Positions 6,962 to 16,172 of a stretch of DNA of 64,000 nt are shown here, in pieces. The DNA comes from an uncultured Mollicutes bacterium (GTDB lineage: Bacteria; Bacillota_I; Bacilli_A; RF39; UBA660), in the NCBI GenBank assembly GCA_900550145.1, contig URRF01000001.1, positions 1 through 64,000 of the forward strand. Direction: 5' to 3'. Under the pieces are notes generated by a model. It was not told where the DNA came from, ran no database searches, and was given only the letters and a program-made list of their open reading frames with translations. A program made the position numbers and the translations under genes. The number at the start of each line of letters is the position of its first letter. The first letter of the stretch is position 1.

Positions 6962-7096
6962 ATCTGAAATTGTAAAGTATGAGAATTAGTGATAATTGAA
7001 CATGCTTGTTTTAGAACTTTCATAGTTATAAGTGTTACGGTTAGTGATAATAGTAACACTATCTTTTAAATTATTAATTTAATAAACTTATTTATT

Positions 7097-7591
7097 ATGA
7101 AAACAAAAACAATTGAATTTGATAGCTCTAAACAAAGTATTAGTGATTTAATAGATGAAATTGCTAATAATATTAAAGAATCGTTTGATAAAAGTAAAAG
7201 TGATATGTTTAAAAATATGATTGTTGATACTAAACAATTTATTAACTGGGTTAAAGATTATAAAGAAATTGACGATTTGCTTCATCAAAATATTATTATT
7301 GCTCTTAATAATCTTAAAAAAGTTGATAAAAAAGATATAGAACATCTTAATGGAGATGAACTTAGTGATTATTATGATGTTGTAAGTGATATTGAGATTG
7401 TTGTACGTAATTATACTTATAATATTTGTAAGCAAATTAGAGGTTTTATCAATGAAATTATTGATGAAAGAAATAAAAAATATAATAACTCATATTGTAA
7501 ATTTACTAAAGAAGATTTAAGTAAACTTTGTAAAGAAGATCTTATTAATATGATTATTAATGAAGAAGAACCGAAAAAGAACCAAAATTGA
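7097..7591 (+). CDS. Hypothetical helical protein
   Basis: This is a 164-residue Lys/Asp/Ile-rich protein, predicted almost wholly helical with coiled-coil character in residues 15-130. It ends with TGA at 7589-7591. No catalytic motif or family was recognised. Confidence 0.6.
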   Translation: MKTKTIEFDSSKQSISDLIDEIANNIKESFDKSKSDMFKNMIVDTKQFINWVKDYKEIDDLLHQNIIIALNNLKKVDKKDIEHLNGDELSDYYDVVSDIEIVVRNYTYNICKQIRGFINEIIDERNKKYNNSYCKFTKEDLSKLCKEDLINMIINEEEPKKNQN

Positions 7592-7719
7592 GATAATAGC
7601 AATAATATAGTTATTATATATCATAGTTTGTTTATTAATCGTTTTCAATTTATTTTACTATAGATATTCATAATAGTATTATTGCTAAAGTAAAACTCTT
7701 TGTGAAAAGAGATGTTGTT

Positions 7720-7790
7720 ATGAACCAAACTGTGGATTTACCTATCCGTTATGACAGGAATTTGTTGTGAAACAAGTTCCTGTTTTTATT
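7720..7790 (+). promoter_or_regulatory. Leader-peptide ORF overlapping a terminator (attenuator-like)
   Basis: A 16-codon ORF (MNQTVDLPIRYDRNLL) ends with TGA at 7768-7770, inside a terminator stem: ACAGGAA (7754-7760) pairs with TTCCTGT (7777-7783), with inner TTGTT/AACAA pairing and a TTTTT tail. Translation of the leader would disrupt the stem, as in attenuators. The terminator itself is convincing (about 0.8); the regulatory reading is inference. Confidence 0.4.
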
Positions 7791-7897
7791 TATAATAATG
7801 AGCATTGTAATTATATTGTTGATTATAATGTTAATTATTATGTTAGTTTATTATCGATTATCAAAATATAGCAAACTTAATTTGTTAAACGTTCTAT

Positions 7898-7994
7898 AAT
7901 AGCTAATTTTAGCTTAACATTGGATTATCATATACTAAGTAATACAAGTTATTTAATTAAGAATAAGTCTTTGTATTAAGCTAAAAATAGCTAT
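7898..7994 (+). repeat. AGCTA inverted-repeat module, copy 1
   Basis: The module begins AATAGCTAATTTTAGCT, continues with ATTGGATTATCATATACTAA and ends AGCTAAAAATAGCTAT. Each end is itself a small palindrome. It stands 22 bp before the start at 8016. Confidence 0.6.
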
Positions 7995-8015
7995 CATAAT
8001 CTAAAAATATTAATT

Positions 8016-8234
8016 ATGGCTAATTGTAAATTATATAGTATAACTGTTGGTACAGGATATAGAGGTGGCGGTATGGTTATTGCTGCCAGAAGTAAAGAAG
8101 AAGCTATAGGTTTAATTCATGTTTATGAAGATGATATAGCTAAAAAATATATGGAGATTGATACATTAAAAGATATTGGTGTTGAAGTTAATATTGAACC
8201 AAAAGTTTTATTTTGTGATTATTATATAGAATAA
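8016..8234 (+). CDS. Hypothetical small protein
   Basis: This 72-residue protein (MANCKLYSITVGTGYRGGGM...) begins with a beta strand and a glycine-rich turn, followed by a helix with EEAIGLIHVYEDD. The pattern resembles small ferredoxin-like phage proteins with a VxARSKEEA core, but the family cannot be named. It is immediately downstream of the AGCTA module and upstream of a dispersed repeat. Confidence 0.6.
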   Translation: MANCKLYSITVGTGYRGGGMVIAARSKEEAIGLIHVYEDDIAKKYMEIDTLKDIGVEVNIEPKVLFCDYYIE

Positions 8235-8267
8235 TAAGCAGATATAAAGCTGGTATGCGATGTACTT

Positions 8268-8309
8268 CTCTACGGGGAAACGAATAGTGTGGCGAGGCAA
8301 AGCCGAGCC
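8268..8309 (+). repeat. Dispersed repeat copy 3 with adjacent hairpin (intergenic)
   Basis: CTCTACGGGG (8268-8277) is followed by the hairpin GGCGAGGCAAAGCCGAGCC (8291-8309), whose GGC/GCC pairs are separated by G-A mismatches. The unit lies between two small genes. A GTG within it would extend the next ORF, but translation through the hairpin is unlikely. Confidence 0.75.
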
Positions 8310-8363
8310 ATTATTATAAATATAAATAATAATATTAATAAACAAATTAAATCACGTAAAGTT

Positions 8364-8681
8364 ATGAAAAAGAAAAATTATGATGAAGTGAGTGTTATTA
8401 AAAGTATTACTAAAAAAGCAGATGTTTCTGTTGATTACGCCAATAAAATAGTACAAGTTAAAAAAGATTCTAATGAAGTTGGTAATGGTACTTGGGGAAA
8501 AATAGATTATCTTTGTCATTATTGTGGATATAGTTATATTATATCTAAAACTATTAATAGTAATAGAAAAATTATTAATAGAGAATTTGGAAATGACGAT
8601 GATAGAAAAATTTCTAAAAAAGAAAGAAAACAACTTAAACTTGATATGGTTAAGTTTACTAAGAAAATAATGAAAAAATAA
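8364..8681 (+). CDS. Small basic protein with CxxC motif
   Basis: This 105-residue protein is lysine-rich (pI clearly basic), with residues 10-35 resembling a short helix-turn-helix (SITKKADVSVDYANKIVQV) and a CHYC knuckle near residue 51. ATG 8364 is preferred over GTG 8289 because the upstream part is dispersed-repeat hairpin sequence. It may bind nucleic acid; identity is unknown. Confidence 0.55.
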   Translation: MKKKNYDEVSVIKSITKKADVSVDYANKIVQVKKDSNEVGNGTWGKIDYLCHYCGYSYIISKTINSNRKIINREFGNDDDRKISKKERKQLKLDMVKFTKKIMKK

Positions 8682-8699
8682 TCTATTAAAACTATTATT

Positions 8700-9191
8700 A
8701 TGCCAATATTTGATTTTTCAACTCCTGTTAAAAAGAATAACAAAGGTAAATATAAAGTTATTAAAGAAAAATATACTATTAAAGTTAGAAAAGCTAAAGG
8801 AATTGTTTTTATTGATAAAGATGGTTCTTATAAAGTTTTAATAGAAGATAGTATTGTTCCTATTAAACAAGAATGTTTTACTTGTAAAGGTGCTTCTAAT
8901 ATTTATATGCAAGAATTAGAAAAGAAATCTATTCGTAATATTTATATTAGATGTGATAATCTTAATCAAGAACTTGATATTCTATATTATTTGCCTTTTT
9001 GTGTAGGTTGTATTGTTAAAGGAAATATTGTTGTTAATAATTACGATAAACAGCAATATTTTGATATTAAAGAAAGCTATATTGATTATGAAGATGATAA
9101 AGCATCTAATATTTTTAAAGAATATAAAGATAACTATGATGGACTTAATCAAGCTCGTATTGATAAAATATTGAAAGAAAGAAATGAATGA
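8700..9191 (+). CDS. Hypothetical zinc-knuckle protein
   Basis: This 163-residue protein has two CxxC pairs (CFTCKG near residue 60; CVGCIVKG near residue 101), enough for a zinc ribbon. The N-terminal 50 residues are basic. The stop (TGA) overlaps the helicase start by 8 nt, so it is translationally coupled to the replication operon. It may be a replication or transcription accessory factor, by context only. Confidence 0.65.
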   Translation: MPIFDFSTPVKKNNKGKYKVIKEKYTIKVRKAKGIVFIDKDGSYKVLIEDSIVPIKQECFTCKGASNIYMQELEKKSIRNIYIRCDNLNQELDILYYLPFCVGCIVKGNIVVNNYDKQQYFDIKESYIDYEDDKASNIFKEYKDNYDGLNQARIDKILKERNE

Positions 9192-10644
9192 ATTTAAGAT
9201 TGGTGAACATGTAAACAATAATGATAAATATAAGTTTACTAATGATCAACAAAAAGCTATAGACGGTATTATTGATTTTATAGCTTCTCCTTTTAATCCG
9301 GCTAAATATATAGTCGGATTAATTGGAGCTGGTGGTACAGGTAAAACTTTTATTACTAAATATATTATTAATAATTGTAAATATAGTAATAGTGTAATTA
9401 AATGTACTTCTTCTACTCATAAAGCATGTAGAGTGTTTAGCCAAGCTATTGGAAATAGACCTGTTGATACTATTCAAAGTACTCTTGGCTTAAGATTAGA
9501 TTTAAGATTAGAAGATTTTGATCCTAATAATCCTCAATTTAATCCTATGGCTAAACCAAAACTTGATAATATTAAATTATTATTAGTTGATGAGGCTTCT
9601 ATGCTTCCTTCTAAAATTGTTAACTATATATGTGAACAATGTAAACAATTAAATATTAAACTTATATTTATTGGTGATTCTTCACAACTTGCTCCTGTTA
9701 ATGAAACTAAATCAAGTGCTTTTTATAAATGTAATAAAGTTTTTGTATTAAAAGAAATTGTTAGACAATCTATAACTAATCCTATTTCTAATTTATTAGA
9801 TTTATTACGAAGTGATATTACTAATAAAAGTTATGTTTTTTTAGAATATATAAGTAAAAATGTAGGTACTACTATATATAATGAAATTGGAGAAGGTTTT
9901 AGTATATGTAATAAAATTCATTTTAATAATACTATAGATAGTTGTTTTTCAAATGAAGAATATACCAATAACATAGACATGTATAGAATTATTGCATATA
10001 CTAATGCTTGTGTTTCTAATTGGAATAATTATATTCGTAATAATATAATAAAAGATGCTGATAAAAGTATTATTACTAAAAATGATTTAATTATGTCTTA
10101 TGAAACTATTGTTAATGAATTTATGGAAACCATTATCAATAATTCAGAAGAATATATAATTAATGATATTGTTAATTTTGTTGATGATACTTATGGATTT
10201 AAAGGTTTTTTAACTAAATTTCAATTAGTACATGGAGGTAATATTACTAAACCTTTATTTGTTATAGATCATAGAGATAAATTTACTATATTAAAATATT
10301 ATAAAGTTATTACAGATTTAATAGAAACTGCTAAAAAAGCTACAGGTGGCACTCGTGCAAATAAATGGAAACAATATTATGACTTTAAAAAGAAATATCT
10401 TATTGCTGCTAATATAGTTAATCGTAATGGAAAGATTATTTATAGTAGAGATTTAGATTATGGATTTGCAATTACGAGCCACAAAAGTCAAGGTTCTACT
10501 TATGATGTTGTATTTGTGGACATTAACGATATTGTTTATGATAAAAATGGTCGTCCTTATTCTAATCAAGATGATCTACTTCGTAGACTATATGTAGCAT
10601 GTTCTCGTGCAAGAAAAGAATTAATTTTATGTTATGGGAATTAA
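9184..10644 (+). CDS. SF1 DNA helicase (Dda/RecD-like)
   Basis: This 486-residue helicase has Walker A GAGGTGKT (48-55), motif Ia around TSSTHKACR (75-83), Walker B VDEAS (135-139), motif III GDSSQLAPV (164-172), motif V TSHKSQGST (about 431-439) and motif VI LYVACSRARKEL near the end. This set and order is that of 5'-3' SF1B enzymes such as T4 Dda and RecD2. It should unwind DNA at the replication fork or during recombination-dependent replication. It overlaps the genes on both sides (8 and 11 nt). Confidence 0.95.
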   Translation: MNEFKIGEHVNNNDKYKFTNDQQKAIDGIIDFIASPFNPAKYIVGLIGAGGTGKTFITKYIINNCKYSNSVIKCTSSTHKACRVFSQAIGNRPVDTIQSTLGLRLDLRLEDFDPNNPQFNPMAKPKLDNIKLLLVDEASMLPSKIVNYICEQCKQLNIKLIFIGDSSQLAPVNETKSSAFYKCNKVFVLKEIVRQSITNPISNLLDLLRSDITNKSYVFLEYISKNVGTTIYNEIGEGFSICNKIHFNNTIDSCFSNEEYTNNIDMYRIIAYTNACVSNWNNYIRNNIIKDADKSIITKNDLIMSYETIVNEFMETIINNSEEYIINDIVNFVDDTYGFKGFLTKFQLVHGGNITKPLFVIDHRDKFTILKYYKVITDLIETAKKATGGTRANKWKQYYDFKKKYLIAANIVNRNGKIIYSRDLDYGFAITSHKSQGSTYDVVFVDINDIVYDKNGRPYSNQDDLLRRLYVACSRARKELILCYGN

Positions 10645-11194
10645 ACGTAAAAATAAAAATATTAAATTAAGTATTGAACATTATAGTAGTCAATTATTTA
10701 TTAATAAAATAAGCACTTGCTATAATTGCCCTTTAAAATTATATAGTAAAGAAAATGATACTATTGTATTTGGTACAGGAAATAGAATCACTGATACTAT
10801 GATTATTTTGCCTTCTTATGATATTAAAGCTGACGTTAATTATAATAATATATTAAAAATTGTACGAGATACATATAAAGATATTACAGGTAAAGAACTT
10901 CTTGAAAATTGTTATGTAGCTCGTACTATTAAATGTATTAATAAAACAGATTTTAATTTAGAAAAAGAAGCTATTAAAAATTGTATTTGTAATTTATATT
11001 ACGAACTTATTCGTATAAAACCTACTAAATTAATTATTTTTGATAAACAATTATATGATTTTGGATTATATAATTATAATAGAGGAAAATATAACGTTAA
11101 AACTGTTATTAGCCCTGCTGTTATATATTATGATAATCAAAATCTTAAAGATGTTTTTGTAAGACAATTTAAAGAGGCTATATATGATACGTAG
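10634..11194 (+). CDS. Family-4-like uracil-DNA glycosylase (Fe-S type)
   Basis: This 186-residue protein has four cysteines spaced as in family-4 UDGs: C29-x2-C32 near the N-terminus and C101-x15-C117 in the middle, which would hold a 4Fe-4S cluster. ARTIKCIN and the segment ELIRIKPTKLIIFD match the conserved T-x-x-x-K-C and 'R-x-K-P-x-x-I-x-x' parts of the family. The usual active-site GE(A/P)PG motif is not clear (ILPSYDI stands there), so catalysis is uncertain. It sits between helicase and polymerase with 11-nt overlaps on each side. It either removes uracil from phage DNA or has a structural replication role. Confidence 0.75.
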   Translation: MGIKRKNKNIKLSIEHYSSQLFINKISTCYNCPLKLYSKENDTIVFGTGNRITDTMIILPSYDIKADVNYNNILKIVRDTYKDITGKELLENCYVARTIKCINKTDFNLEKEAIKNCICNLYYELIRIKPTKLIIFDKQLYDFGLYNYNRGKYNVKTVISPAVIYYDNQNLKDVFVRQFKEAIYDT

Positions 11195-13610
11195 TTATGC
11201 TTATGATGTTGAAGTTTTAAAAAACTTTTTTAGTATAAGTATAATTGAAGTTAATAATTATCTTAAAGTATTTAAAGATTGCTATGATGAAAACGATAAG
11301 AAAAAAGCTCCTATTCCATTAGTTCAAAAATATACTGTAAAAGAAATTAAAGAAAAACTTAATTCAGTAATTAAATATAGTTTTTATATTACTGATAAAG
11401 ATGATTCTCAACTATTAACTATGCTTGGATTTGTTAATGGACTTAGACCGCATTATGAAATACAAAAAGAGAATGATATTGAAAAACAAATTCCTGTTCG
11501 TACTGATATGTTTGGTTTTAATAGTTCTAAATATGATAAGTTAATGGTTGCCGCTTTTCTTATGTTTTCTAATCAAACAGATAATACTAAAGAACTTATT
11601 ACTAAATTATATGAAACTTCAAAAAAGATTATTTCTTCTCAAAATGATTATGAAATATTTAAACATGATTATTTACTTGGTACTTTAAGTAAGTATAAAC
11701 TTCCTTATACAGACGTTGATTTAATGACTGTATTTGCTCTTAATAAAGTTGGCAAAGGAGTTGATAAAAATGGAAAAACTGTTTATTTTCCTAAAAGTCT
11801 TAAACAAACAAGTATTAATCTTCAATGGTATGAACTACTTGAATATGAACTTCCTCCTATATCTGATAAAGATAAACATTTTTATGAAAAAGATAATACT
11901 CTTAAAGGCATAAATGTTGAAAATCTTAATAAGTTAGTTGAAAAGTGGGATAGATATATTATCGATGAATGGATTGAACCTACTATGTATTATAATATGA
12001 ATGATTCTTTTATTCTATGTGAAATGATAAGACTTTATATAGATGAAATTCGTTTACGTTATAGTATATCTTCTGCTTATGGGGTTGATGTTTTAAGTAG
12101 TTCTCGAAGTAATATTGCTGATAAACTTTTTACAAAATTTTATAGCGAGTTTAGTGGTTTAACTCCAAATCAATGGCAAGGTAATAAAACTGAACGTACT
12201 GCTATGGCTTTTAAAAGAGTTATTTTTCCTTTTATTAAATTTAAAACTAAAGAATGTCAAGAACTTCTCGAAGAAATGAAAAAAGTTGTTGTTTATTCAA
12301 CAAGTAAAAAAGCTCTTAAAGAAGTGTCTAATAAATATCCTGAATTTAAATATCTTAAAACCAATAATGATACTGGCTGGTTTGAAATAACTATTAATAA
12401 ACTTGTTTATAGTATTGCAACGGGTGGACTTCATAGTCAAGATATTCCAAGAGAATTGAAGAGTAAGCTAATTTATATTGATTATCCCTCTACGGGGAAT
12501 TGTACAAAAGAAAAAACATCTATTTGGGATAATATTACAGATGATAGTTATATATATGTACATTGGGATATTTCCAGCTTCTATCCGTCAATTATGTCTG
12601 TATATCATGTTGCTCCTGCACATTTAAACGAAGGTGTTTTTACAAAACTTGTTAGCTGGCTTAAAGATACTCGTATTGCCGCTAAACATAGTGAAGAAGA
12701 TCTTATTGATGGTATTCCAAAAGATATTCTTGCACAAGCGTTAAAGATTGTTATTAATTCTATTTATGGTAAATTAGGTTTTGAATCTGGTAGTCTTTAT
12801 GATAGACTTGCTGTTCTTAAAGTTACTATAAATGGACAATTAATGATTTTAATGCTTTGTGAAGAACTTGAATTAGGCGGTATTGAAGTTATAAGTGCTA
12901 ATACTGATGGTATAGTTGTTAAACTTTATAAAAAAGATAAAGATAAATTTGAGTCTATTTCTAATAATTGGAAACAACTTACTAAATTAGATGCTGACGC
13001 TGAAGAATATAAATGTTATATTAATCGTGATATTAATAATTATATTGTTGAAGAAATTAATGGTAAAACTACATATAAAGGTGCTTTACACCCCAAAATG
13101 TATGCGATTGATTTAAGTAAAGGTTATGATATGCCTGTTGTAGCACAAGCTGTTGTTAATTATTTTATTTATAATAAACCTGTATTAGAAACATTATATG
13201 AATGTAATAATATTCTTGACTTTTGTAAGTCTCAAAATGTTGGACGCCAATTTCATGTTGAATTTGATGATGGAGTAACTTGTACAGAACTTCAAAGAAA
13301 TGTTAGATTTTATGTGTCTAATCAAGGTGGAAGTGTAAAGAAAGTTAACAATAATACTCTTATAAAAAGTAATCTTTGTGTTGGTTATAAAGTAACTGTA
13401 TTAAATTCTTTAGATGATAAACGTATTGAATATCGCAATATTAATTATAATTATTATTTTAAAGAAGCATTAAAAATTATTGATCCTATTAAATTAGGTA
13501 TTAGTACTAAACAAAAAGGTGATGTTAAAGCTAAACTTAAATCTGGTAAAATGTTAATTAAAAAACATTCTGGTATGTATAATTCTTTATTTGACGATAA
13601 TGAAGATTAA
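11184..13610 (+). CDS. Family-B DNA polymerase
   Basis: This 808-residue replicative polymerase has a 3'-5' exonuclease with Exo I YDVEVL (D8, E10), Exo II FGFNSSKYD (110-118) and Exo III YNMND (270-274). The polymerase domain has motif A DISSFYPS (462-469), motif B LKIVINSIYGKLGF (from 520) and motif C ANTDG (572-576). In motif C the first Asp of the canonical D-T-D is Asn; D575 remains. The protein is short, in the size range of protein-primed and other compact phage B-type enzymes, but no terminal protein is visible. A dispersed repeat (12488) is read in frame as PSTGN just before motif A. It is central to the 9184-15015 overlapping cluster. Confidence 0.95.
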   Translation: MIRSYAYDVEVLKNFFSISIIEVNNYLKVFKDCYDENDKKKAPIPLVQKYTVKEIKEKLNSVIKYSFYITDKDDSQLLTMLGFVNGLRPHYEIQKENDIEKQIPVRTDMFGFNSSKYDKLMVAAFLMFSNQTDNTKELITKLYETSKKIISSQNDYEIFKHDYLLGTLSKYKLPYTDVDLMTVFALNKVGKGVDKNGKTVYFPKSLKQTSINLQWYELLEYELPPISDKDKHFYEKDNTLKGINVENLNKLVEKWDRYIIDEWIEPTMYYNMNDSFILCEMIRLYIDEIRLRYSISSAYGVDVLSSSRSNIADKLFTKFYSEFSGLTPNQWQGNKTERTAMAFKRVIFPFIKFKTKECQELLEEMKKVVVYSTSKKALKEVSNKYPEFKYLKTNNDTGWFEITINKLVYSIATGGLHSQDIPRELKSKLIYIDYPSTGNCTKEKTSIWDNITDDSYIYVHWDISSFYPSIMSVYHVAPAHLNEGVFTKLVSWLKDTRIAAKHSEEDLIDGIPKDILAQALKIVINSIYGKLGFESGSLYDRLAVLKVTINGQLMILMLCEELELGGIEVISANTDGIVVKLYKKDKDKFESISNNWKQLTKLDADAEEYKCYINRDINNYIVEEINGKTTYKGALHPKMYAIDLSKGYDMPVVAQAVVNYFIYNKPVLETLYECNNILDFCKSQNVGRQFHVEFDDGVTCTELQRNVRFYVSNQGGSVKKVNNNTLIKSNLCVGYKVTVLNSLDDKRIEYRNINYNYYFKEALKIIDPIKLGISTKQKGDVKAKLKSGKMLIKKHSGMYNSLFDDNED
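12488..12497 (+). repeat. Dispersed repeat copy 4 (inside DNA polymerase)
   Basis: CTCTACGGGG is read in frame as P-S-T-G-N, in a linker about 20 residues before motif A. Confidence 0.85.
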
Positions 13611-15015
13611 AGAAAAAGTTATTCAACAAGTTCTTGATGGTTTTCAACGTCTTAAAGGTCGTGCAAGTTTTTATTGTTTTACTAAGGAAATTATTACTGA
13701 TATAGTATTTAATATTATATTAAAATTTCATAGTAAAAATAAAGATGATGCTATTTTTATTGTTGTAGATAAATATGAAACAAGAAAGAAATTAGTTGAT
13801 TGTTTTAAAGCTAACAATATGACCATAGAAGATGGTTATAATATTAGAATTTTAAGTGCCGATTATGTTAATCCTAAATATCATTATTCTTATAAACTAA
13901 TTATTACTGTTGGTATAAATGATAAATATATGTTACTTAATCATTTATATGATAATAGTAAGTTTATGATTAGTATTCTTACAGAGAATATTATGGATAA
14001 TGATTTTATTACTCGTACTCGCGCAATACTTCCTAATATTAATGTAGATAATATTTCTAATAAAGTAAGGAATGACTATATTCATTCCCCCGTAGAGGAA
14101 CACAGGATTGGAGTGGATATGTCTGATACTGATAGAGCTACTTATGATAAATATACTAATTATATAAATGATTGTGTTTCTATTTTTGGCGATTTAAAAA
14201 CTATTGAAAAATGTAAATATGGAGATAAAGTTTTAAATATAAGTGCTACTGAATTTTGTAATAATATTGCTAAACAAAATGGTTGGAGACATGATTTAGA
14301 TACTGATATTGCTTTTTATAAACAGATTGATGATATTTATAATCCTAATATTTTAAAAGAAAAAGCTCGAAATTTTTATAGTATTGCTAAGCTAAGAAGA
14401 GATTTATGTACTGATAATGTTGATAAACTAAGTGTTATTAATGATATTTGTAATGCTAATAAAGATAAGAAAATATTAATTGTATCTAAGCGTGGAGAAT
14501 TTGCTGCGCAAGTCACTAAATTTTTAAATAATAATAATCAAAATCTGTCTGCTGATGGTATTGTTTATAAAGTTTGTGGCGATTATCATGATTGTATTGC
14601 TGATTGTATTGCTACTGATGATGAAGGTAATCCTATTTATGTTAAATCTGGTGTTAATAAGGGACAATTTAGAATGCTCAAATCACAGGCCCAATCGACG
14701 CTTAATGAGAAACGATTTAACAATGGGAGTATTAGTATATTATCTATTAAACAATCGTCCAATGTAGAGCTAAAAATAGCTTGTGACATAGTTATATTCA
14801 CTTCTCCATTATGTGATAATATTGTTGAACTTAAAACTCGTTTTAGTAATGTTAAATTTGGCGATAATATTACTAAAACATATAGAGTGTATTGTAACAG
14901 TACTATTGAAGAAGAAAAGCTATTAAAGGAGAAGATGAACAATACTATTATGGTAATAAACGATACAGGAAATAATTTAATGATTGATGAAATTTCGGGC
15001 GATATTATTTTGTAG
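13600..15015 (+). CDS. SNF2/DEAD-like helicase relative (putative)
   Basis: This 471-residue protein directly follows the polymerase with an 11-nt overlap; ATG 13600 is chosen over TTG 13591. The C-terminal half has the layout of a helicase second RecA domain: KKILIVSKRGEFAAQVTKFL, a later RFNNGSISILSIKQSSN and then DIVIFTSPLCDNIVELKTR, where motifs IV, V and VI would lie. A clear Walker A is absent from the N-terminal part (FYCFTKEI stands near where it is expected), so the ATPase may be degenerate. crAss-like phages commonly carry an SNF2-family helicase near the polymerase, which supports the call. Confidence 0.6.
   Translation: MKIKEKVIQQVLDGFQRLKGRASFYCFTKEIITDIVFNIILKFHSKNKDDAIFIVVDKYETRKKLVDCFKANNMTIEDGYNIRILSADYVNPKYHYSYKLIITVGINDKYMLLNHLYDNSKFMISILTENIMDNDFITRTRAILPNINVDNISNKVRNDYIHSPVEEHRIGVDMSDTDRATYDKYTNYINDCVSIFGDLKTIEKCKYGDKVLNISATEFCNNIAKQNGWRHDLDTDIAFYKQIDDIYNPNILKEKARNFYSIAKLRRDLCTDNVDKLSVINDICNANKDKKILIVSKRGEFAAQVTKFLNNNNQNLSADGIVYKVCGDYHDCIADCIATDDEGNPIYVKSGVNKGQFRMLKSQAQSTLNEKRFNNGSISILSIKQSSNVELKIACDIVIFTSPLCDNIVELKTRFSNVKFGDNITKTYRVYCNSTIEEEKLLKEKMNNTIMVINDTGNNLMIDEISGDIIL
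14088..14097 (-). repeat. Dispersed repeat copy 5 (inside helicase-like gene)
   Basis: CCCCGTAGAG on the coding strand is read as S-P-V-E-E near residue 164. Confidence 0.85.
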
Positions 15016-15074
15016 TTATAGAAAAATGTGTTATTATTGTAATGTAGTTAAACAAACAAGTGCTCATTGACATT

Positions 15075-16034
15075 ATGGCAAACAATGAAAAAGAAACTAA
15101 TGTAGTTGAGAATGAATCTCCTACTCAATTACAAAAAGTCAGTGATAAAGTACCTGTTGCTAAACGTGAAGTTATAGAAGTTAATAAAGACACTATTAAC
15201 GCTATTAATTTGTTTGATGAAAAACAATTAATTGCTGCTGAGAATTTTCTTACTAAGATTTCAAGAAGTGAAAAAGGAGGAATTAAAAGTGTTAATGAGG
15301 GGCTTGCAATACTAATGCGAGCACAAGATTTAAAACTTCCTTTTAGTTCTTGTCTTGAACATATTCACGTTATTAATGGTAAAACAGGTATTGATATTCA
15401 TATTATTAAAGCACTATTGTCAAAGGCAGGTTGTTTTTGGAGATGTGTTAAAGACTATCAACCTCTGTATGAATATACAGATGGCATTAATGCTTATACT
15501 GACGATAAACTTCCTGATTACGCTATTCGTTGTAAAGATAAGAAAGAAGCTGATGAATTAAGCGAGAAAGATACTGAAAAAGAACATATATATTTATATC
15601 CTACTCGTTATTATCAAGATTTAAATGGTAATATTTATAAAGATTATAATTTAAATTCTAAACAATTTGGTATTGCTGTTAATAAACAACAAATTGCTAC
15701 TATTTCTCAATCTGGTAAAATTCCTGTAATCCGTATTGCTAATCAACCTATTGATTATGTTACCGAATACGAAATTATTAGATATAGAGAAATATTTGGT
15801 AAAGTTGTTGAAACACGAAGTATTGGTCGTTTTTCTTATCTTGACGCTTGCACTGCTGGTTGTTTTGAAAAAGATACTTATAAGAAATATCCAAAAGTTA
15901 TGGTTGGTCATAGAGCTTTTGTATATGCTGCTCGTGATATAGCTTCTGATTTCCTTATGGGTGTTATGGAAACAACCGAATTAAAGCAAGTTAATAATAT
16001 TGATATTACTGATTCAGATATTATTGAAATATAA
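15075..16034 (+). CDS. RecT/Bet-like ssDNA-annealing protein (putative)
   Basis: In this 319-residue protein the central segment NEGLAILMRAQDLKLPFSSC, continued by LEHIHVINGKTGIDI, matches the pattern 'acquisition of a mid-size hydrophobic repeat, then V-I-N-G-K' seen in phage and plasmid RecT-like annealing proteins. The C-terminal part contains a metal-type cluster of acids and GCFEKDTYKKYP. ATG 15075 is used; the GTG at 15060 would add five residues. The gene lies between the replication cluster and a probable SSB, a normal place for a recombinase used in recombination-dependent replication. The family name is an inference from pattern only. Confidence 0.55.
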   Translation: MANNEKETNVVENESPTQLQKVSDKVPVAKREVIEVNKDTINAINLFDEKQLIAAENFLTKISRSEKGGIKSVNEGLAILMRAQDLKLPFSSCLEHIHVINGKTGIDIHIIKALLSKAGCFWRCVKDYQPLYEYTDGINAYTDDKLPDYAIRCKDKKEADELSEKDTEKEHIYLYPTRYYQDLNGNIYKDYNLNSKQFGIAVNKQQIATISQSGKIPVIRIANQPIDYVTEYEIIRYREIFGKVVETRSIGRFSYLDACTAGCFEKDTYKKYPKVMVGHRAFVYAARDIASDFLMGVMETTELKQVNNIDITDSDIIEI

Positions 16035-16172
16035 GATTTTAGTTATATTGTATCTGAATAAAATATAACAATTTTGATTGAAGATTTAGAAATTGTTATA
16101 AGAAAAGAAATTATTAATCTTCAAAACATTTTTAAATAACAAATTTATTAAACCTTTTAAAAACTTAAAGTT

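Larger units (their letters stand above)
7592..8015. other. Gene-poor regulatory stretch
   Basis: This 424-nt gap contains a 16-codon leader-like ORF overlapping a terminator (7720-7790), then AT-rich sequence and the AGCTA inverted-repeat module (7898-7994) just before the gene at 8016. No longer ORF is convincing. Confidence 0.6.

Noticed and set aside
12061..12120. Insertion of dispersed repeat copies as an insertion sequence
   Set aside because: No transposase is associated with any copy and the units are under about 45 bp, so a classical IS is excluded.
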